Positions 58,136-64,000 of a DNA stretch of 64,000 nt are shown in pieces. A program made the position numbers and the translations under genes. The number at the start of each line of letters is the position of its first letter. The stretch's first letter is position 1. The notes under the pieces were generated by a model that worked only from the letters and a program-made list of their open reading frames with translations, made no database searches and had not been told where the DNA came from. Origin of the DNA: Boletus sp. NGJ (taxonomy: Eukaryota; Basidiomycota; Agaricomycetes; Boletales; Boletaceae); NCBI GenBank assembly GCA_019096195.1, contig JAGTXK010000036.1:43127-107126 (forward strand), given 5' to 3'.

Positions 58136-61100
58136 TCAAAGTCTACTGATGTTGGAATGGATTAAGTTAGAGGACAGACGCTGAATTGGCTGTAGTTTTC
58201 TCTTAACATCTCGTAGGATGGTCGTCTTTGGATGCCAATCTCGGAAGGCATCTCGTAACGCGACGATTTCGTCGGAGAAAAGCCCAGCTACCCTATCATC
58301 TGCGATCAGATCGCGGAGCGCCCATGGGATCTGTGAATACAGGTGTACGGATCACGTTGAGTCAAGCGAGCCACCACCGAGTAATACGGAACGAAGGCGC
58401 ACTTCGTAATCATTCCGCTCCGCCAAAGCATTAAATGATTCCTCAACAAGTTCAGCCTGTGTTCCTGAACCGCTGTCGGTGAGGAACAGGTACTTTATTG
58501 CCAAGCTATAGCCACATGTGAAGGGGCCGGATCACGGAAAGGTTTGGAAATAACTTACGAGTACGTTGCAAGTTCCTCGTATGGTGTTGAGTGCCCGATG
58601 CCATTCAACGATCCTGCGGTGACTTCCGATAAGTGGGTAAGGAGCCCGCCATCAGAGAGCCCTGCATTTCGGATGCGAAGAAGTAGGACGAGCAAGTTGG
58701 AGAGAAAATCAGAGGGGCTGTGACTAGATTAGCTAATCCTGATCTTCGGACATCACAGCTTTTACGCACTGGTATGCGTCTCCGTCAATGTACAGCGCAC
58801 GTAAAATCAAGGGATGGGATACGGATGTGAACAGTCCGGAGTACAGCCCTACGACCTGGTCGTTGAGCGACGCGATGTAGACCATTTTAATCTAGGTGAT
58901 AGATTAATGTTGTGGGCGGCGCATTCGGCACAGCTGAATCACATACCCCGTTATCCAGGACATTTCGAAGAGCCCTTACATAGTCCCGGGATATAGCACT
59001 TCCCATGTTCTGATACCACAAGATGTTCAGATGAAAAGGGACACATGTACCTGAACCGAACCTGGAATTCAAATAATTCTCTCGCGGCCGTGGACTCAAA
59101 ATACTGGAGTTACCATGAGTCGGAACAGTCATGGCAAGGGAAACATGTGACGTGCCTGAATGTACGGTTGTAGCAACGAACTCGTACTCAAGTATCGCAA
59201 TGGTCCTAGATGGATCCCGCAAAGTGCCAGACAGCATATTCGTTGCGGAGGCCTCACTGAGGCAACCGGACCAGCGGCAATGACACTTGCGGGAATAGAC
59301 GCATCGGCGTTGAGCGCCGTGTGGATATGACGATCAACGATAAGACGGTCTAGAAGATGTGTTGACACCACTGATCCTTGAGAATGTGTTGCGACAAAAA
59401 TAGCATCGGCGTCATGAAGATCATCAATCCATTCTTTATTCCCGATCAAGTTTTGGTACAATCTGTTTAGGTCGACTCATTATGGTGCCCTGACGCACAC
59501 AAACCATGTGATAACATACCTTTCAACTCGGCGATTGATGGTTCCTTCTCCTTCCAAAGGTATTTTGGTGACTTTATCGAGCTTCACCTTATGCTCCCCT
59601 TGGAAGATATCCAGCGCATCCGCGATCCCGTTTACAAACCTGGTACTTGTCCCCGTAGGCTGAGCAACAAATTTGGTCAAGTATCTATATGCGACATATT
59701 ACGGCGCACTAACCTCACCAGCCAATGTGCGCAAAACGGTACCTTCAGGCGGTTCTCATGAGCGTAACTTCATTACACATACAGGGCGGTGACCCACCTG
59801 GAAACCATCCATGGACGCCAATGATGACCACTCTCTTGCACCCTCTTAGTACATCCACGGCTTCCCCTCCACCAAGCACATCCCACGTTCGTGGGAGAGC
59901 CATATCGTGCGGTGAATAAGCAGTTTCCTTTCCTTTACCTTTACCCTTGCTCGAAGGAGTTTCATTACGAGAAAATAAAACCCCGCTGACATATTGTAGC
60001 GTTTTTGATAAGGCGGATGGAGGCTCGCAAGGCACTGCTGATCGTGGCAATGTATGGAATGTATCGTGCCAGGTGGGAAGGACAAGATTTGGCGGAGGCG
60101 GTGAGGTTGGTGTTTTTACGCCTGATTGTTTGGATGGCGAAGGCGACGGCTGCCGCTTCAATGTGTCATTCACAACGGTTTCTGGGTAAGTTACCGCGTG
60201 AGTTACAGGGGACCGCTTATCATCTAATGTCTTGGGTGGCGGAGATGAAGCATCCGATGAGTGGGGTTGTGCCCGAATGGGTGGCTTTGTGACTTGAGTC
60301 GGCGATGGGTGGGTCGCCATAGGTGGTGCTGAAGACGCAGAACTTGGCCCAGGAGCCATCTCGTCGTCTATTTCCATGACTTCCATCTTTCCATCTTCTT
60401 TCTCGTAGGTTATGGATTTCATTGCGATTGCCTTTGCGGTAAAGAATGACATCCACCCTGTCGGATTCGCTGAGATAGCGGACTGAATGGGATTGTTATA
60501 GTCGACATATCTGGCAGTGGACAGATCCTGTGGAGAGGGAGATGCCTGATCTGGAGCGGAGTGAGCCTCATGGTCTCCTGTGTACTGTGTCTCCTCAGTC
60601 TTTGGCCCCATCTCAGAGTGTTCTGGCGGATCTTGTTGAGGGCCCGAATCCATATTCGGAGCGACGGCAGTGGTGACTGATGATGATGGCTGGTACCAAG
60701 ACCAGGGTGTGTACCATGTGGAACCCCGTCTTGCGGTATCCACGTCGTGGACGGAAGGTGGTTTCTTGTCATCAAGTGGCGAACGTTCCATGGCACTGAC
60801 ATCAGAACTCAGACCCACCCCAGCCTTAATCCCGCATTCTGGCTGCGAGCTTTCAAGGGGATCGAAGGTAGGTGGCTGGTCGGGAGCTGGCGAAGAGGCA
60901 TGAGTACCAACAGACTGCGACTGTGCTCCATTTTCCGCCTGAGCGGCGGAGGAGCTCCCATTCAACCCCAGATATGTCCACCAGGCATTCGTGCGAACTT
61001 CGGTTACTGCGGTTGGCTGGCTAAGAGATTGATCACCAGATTCTGAAACCTGTATGCTGGAGTCGGAGGCTACACAAGTTGGTTCGGCTACATTCACCAT

Positions 61101-62026
61101 AGCTACATTTCCGGGATCTGTCCAGCGTGCAGTGATGAAATCCAAGATCTGTAATAATATCACACGAACGTCCGTACCTGGCGTAGCAATGGAGGGTTCA
61201 CAAGATCGCTCGACAGATGGATCCCGTAGAGGAGGTCTGGACTTTGCTAACATGGGAAAGTTGAATGCAAAAATGCTTGTCGCCGTGTTAGGAGCAACGG
61301 GAGGACCAGTGTCTTCCTGAGATTGGGCTACTGGAGCATGATGTGGTAAAGGACTGAACGAGGGCTCGGAAACCGGTTGTTCCTTGCGTGCAGAGGGGGT
61401 ATCGACCTTGTTGAGCGTTGGCTCTGAGATCGATGCGGAATGTGGGGAAACTGACACAGTGGCTTTCGGTAAAGGCTGAAAGTCTATACCAATATTAGAA
61501 TCGCCAACTGCGCCAGTTGAGTCTGCCGCTATTATGGTTTCAAAGGAGACTCTTTCCCCAGACGATTCTGTACAAACATGAACAGTATCCGGGGCTTCTG
61601 GTGCAGAATCCAATTCAACCTTTACTTCTGCGATGGACGTCCCCTTGTCGGCTGACCAGGAGAAGACGCTGAACCATAAAGGCTTATTAGACAAGGGTGG
61701 GGCTGGAGCAGGATCTTGCGAAAGAGCCGCTGGAGGGTTTGAAGGGTCAACGGGAGGTGAGGCCTGTGTGGGCTGGTCGGCGCAAGGATACACAGGGACA
61801 CGGACAGGCGGAGTGGTTGGTGTGGGACCTTGATGAAGTTGACAATAAATCAGTTGAACGCATGCTTGTAGAGAAGCGTGACCGAGACCGCACCTAACGC
61901 CGATTGGTCAGACTCATGGACAGGGTTTATGGCAGGTGATTCGGGGGGGTCGTTGGTGGTGGATGATTGGTGGTGATTCTCGATGGTTATCAGAGTAGTA
62001 TTTGACTGAGAAGAATCAGGTGGCAT
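58136..62026 (-). CDS. YML020W-like alpha/beta hydrolase
   Basis: Reverse strand. First exons are 62,026-61,894; 61,828-59,798; 59,742-59,714; 59,659-59,520; 59,462-59,156; 59,103-59,062, then several more to the stop at 58,136-58,138 (ending NLIHSNISRL). The long second exon encodes about 650 residues of Ser/Pro-rich low complexity, with short hydrophobic islands such as GWMSFFTAKAIAM. The hydrolase part follows: RVVIIGVHGWFPGTVLRTLAGEP (HG oxyanion loop), VTKIPLEGEGTINRRVE, DAIFVATHSQGSVVSTHLLDR (nucleophile Ser in T-H-S-Q-G), CLALCGIHLGPLRYL, MVYIASLNDQVVGLYSGLF and a late YH (candidate catalytic His). This is the fungal YML020W-type family, of unknown substrate. The intron at 59,104-59,155 uses a GC donor (CAG|GCACGT). 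Confidence 0.85.
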
Positions 62027-62472
62027 GGCTCTACGTAGAATGTTGGGTAGATTGTCGGCTGCAGAGGCTAGTGAACGTGTCTGTTGAGGCTCTGCAACAA
62101 CAAATGAGACGAAAGGTGGGAGTGAGTTGTTGTGTATGGCGATGTGGCGTTTCCAACGAATCTGATGAGAAGAAGGGAGCATCAATATCAGCGATAGAGT
62201 CGTCAGACAGACTTTGCCATCGACTTGGTGGGAGTACACACGCAGCAGCTACACGACCTGTACTACGTCAAACGGCAGCATGATCACGTGATATGGGACA
62301 CGTGCGTGCTAGCTGTGCATGTGGGCAGATTGGTCACTGGGGAGTGCCGACTGCGTCGGCAGATACCTTGCTTGGTATAGGATGTAACTGAGAGGATGTA
62401 CCTAGGCATTCACCGTTACATTTTACTGTAATCATGTACAACGCTTGATTATAAGCCACGACCTTCGATCCC
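62027..62472. other. intergenic, E-box-like sites
   Basis: GATCACGTGATA and GACACGTGCG lie near 62,283-62,305. Probably the hydrolase promoter. No gene. Confidence 0.35.
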
Positions 62473-63309
62473 GTGACACAGGGGCGAAGCCAAAAATTAG
62501 TGATGTGCAAAGTAACAAATTCCCAGATATTCGTTATTCCAGCCGAACATCGGACCGCTCGACGATCGTTGAATGCTGCTGAAGTGCATGCAATGCATGT
62601 TCGCAGTTGTTCCTCAGATCCAGATCATATTGAACTTCCAGAAATACTAGAACTCGCCATAGGCATGCCAGTCCTCATCACTCAAAACATCCACACGGAG
62701 CTAGACATAACGAACGGAGCCCGCGGTACTGTCGTCGATATCGTCTTAAATCAAGCGGAACCGCCACCTTCTCGGACGCACAGAGTCGTTGACCTACTTC
62801 ATCCTCCCGCTTTCGTCCTTGTCAAACTACAACACTCGCTTGCACCTCGTTTCGGTGTGGAACCTGAGACAATCATTCCAATCCGTCCTATCAAGAAAAC
62901 CATCCGTCTCAATCTGCACGAAAACTCAAAAAAGATAATACGAACAATCACGCAAACGCAATTGCCAATAACCGCCGCGTACGCCCTCACAGACTATCGC
63001 ACTCAAGGTCAAACGATCCCGGCTGTCATTCTCGATCTCGCACCTCCACCCACCGGTAAATTAAGTTTGTTCAACCTATACGTTGCTCTCTCCAGAAGTT
63101 CCGGACGAGAGACAATACGACTTCTGCGCGATTTCGATGAAAAAGCTTTAACATCACCTCATCTTCCCAAATTGACAGCCGAGGATGACCGATTGTCGCG
63201 AATGAACGAAACGACTTTTTCATGGTGGCAGACGCTGAAAGACGCAGGCATCAATTCACACTCGCAAACATGTATGACAAGTGCAGTCGAACGAAACAGA
63301 GAATATTGA
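62473..63309 (+). pseudogene. Helitron PIF1-like helicase, C-terminal fragment
   Basis: An open frame of 278 codons begins with GTG, not ATG, and lacks the Walker A and B part, so it is 5'-truncated. Visible SF1 helicase elements are GMPVLITQNIHTELDITNGA (the G-M-P-V-x-x-x-x-N ... N-G-x-R-G segment), TQLPITAAYALTDYRTQGQT (motif V, normally P-x-x-x-A-x-A-x-T-x-x-K-x-Q-G-Q-T) and LFNLYVALSRSSG (motif VI V-A-L-S-R). Helitron helicases of mushrooms end this way. Motif V has Y-R where K is usual. No 3' Helitron hairpin followed by CTRR was found downstream. CpG content is normal, so the copy is not in the decayed compartment. Confidence 0.8.
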
Positions 63310-63712
63310 TCACTTGAGTGCGTTCTATCGACCAGCCTAAAGATCACGTGTGAACATTATTTGTCCATATTTTTTCGATCACGTGTGCGATGGGATGGTC
63401 GTGCAAGCAAAGACCTTGCAAGCAAGGTAATTCCCTGTGAGAACTGGTTCTCCGCTGGTATGGTCAGGTAGGGTGAGATCTCAGCCCAGCGGATTTCGGA
63501 TGCTCAGATCTTACATTTCTGAGACGTTCTGAACTGTAACGCTGTGCGACGCGATGTAACCTAGTGTACGGACGTTGACTTTACATAAATTGTTGCAATA
63601 TGCATGGTGGAAGCCTATCATTACAAGACATCTGCCAGTGTATCGTCTACACGACCGGAACGAATACTACCCCATACGATAAGTGCCAGGCCTACCTTGG
63701 GTAACCTCTACC

Positions 63713-63949
63713 ATGGATCCAGAAGCATCTGGTTCAGCCGGAGCACTGAAACGATGCCTCTGTCTATGTCAAAATCACTGTAATGGTCAACCTCGTACCG
63801 TTTCTGAAGCTACTTTCTACCGGCACCTAAGCGAGGTCGACGAGGACTCAGACGAGTATCACAAGATCGTGGTATTCAAGACACTATCTATCGATGCTGC
63901 TAACAAATTGCTGGCAAGAAATATCATGCTGGAAAGAGTCGAACATTAA
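63713..63949 (+). pseudogene. transposon-type Cys-motif N-terminal fragment
   Basis: From ATG at 63,713, 78 residues read CLCLCQNHCNGQPRTVSEAT followed by FYRHLSEVDEDSDEYH. This C-x-C-x..C-N-G..V-S-x-x-T-x-x-R-H pattern is what I know from the N-termini of basidiomycete CACTA/tnp2-like and related transposon proteins. The frame stops at 63,949, and the window ends 51 bases later. A longer protein may continue through an intron beyond the window. Confidence 0.45.
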
Positions 63950-64000
63950 TCCGAACAAGCTGGTCCAAGTAGTACGGCACTCGGAGTGTCTCAATATTTT

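Noticed and set aside
63342-63440. Helitron 3' terminal hairpin near CTTGCAAGCAAG
   Set aside because: A small palindrome exists near 63,415-63,426, but it is not followed by CTRR, so no terminus is called.

Overview
The window is nuclear DNA of a basidiomycete fungus, most probably an agaricomycete. Genes carry many 50-60 nt introns with CTAAC/CTAAT-like branch sites. Several families are typical of mushroom-forming fungi: DUF6698-type, single-domain BTB, integrase-core, Crinkler-kinase and Helitron. Recognisable housekeeping genes such as ATG101, MAU2/SCC4, SYM1/MPV17 and IML2 are present. I do not assign a genus.

It splits into two compartments. From 1 to about 20,135 the DNA is AT-rich, strikingly poor in CpG, and made of decayed or nested mobile DNA. 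In order it holds a DUF6698-like pseudogene; repeat R1 copy A; a microsatellite tract; two BTB fragments; a nearly complete but nonsense-ridden integrase-core pseudogene; an unnamed Cys-motif pseudogene; repeat R1 copy B split by an outer Tc1 element, which is itself split by an inner Tc1 element; and a 5'-truncated LINE with a solo LTR inserted in it. R1 copy A keeps the unoccupied version of the outer Tc1 insertion site, so the nesting order can be read directly. The LTR is the only CpG-normal sequence in the compartment and looks like the youngest arrival.

From 20,135 to 64,000 CpG returns and genes are dense. The segment opens with a Helitron-type N-terminal fragment and a broken Crinkler-kinase gene carrying three Crinkler domains in tandem. 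The host genes follow: a THEM6-like hotdog thioesterase (24.9-26.4 kb), a seven-helix membrane protein (27.7-29.2), ATG101 (30.4-31.4), cohesin loader MAU2 (32.8-35.6), IML2/TTC39 (36.3-38.9), a small uncharacterised gene (40.2-41.0), SYM1 (41.6-42.6), an AceTr/Ato transporter (45.5-46.7), a large disordered coiled-coil protein (47.6-50.5), an MFS exporter with an apparent frameshift (51.0-53.3), an uncharacterised gene (54.7-55.6), an aldo/keto reductase (56.1-57.7) and a YML020W-like alpha/beta hydrolase (58.1-62.0). The window closes with a Helitron helicase C-terminal fragment and a transposon-type Cys-motif fragment.

The host genes do not form an operon or an obvious pathway. They are independent functions (autophagy initiation, sister-chromatid cohesion, mitochondrial membrane, transport) packed between mobile-element relics. 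Exon models were built by hand from GT/GC-AG sites, reading phase and remembered protein families. I could not run any search, and splice sites may be off by a few bases.
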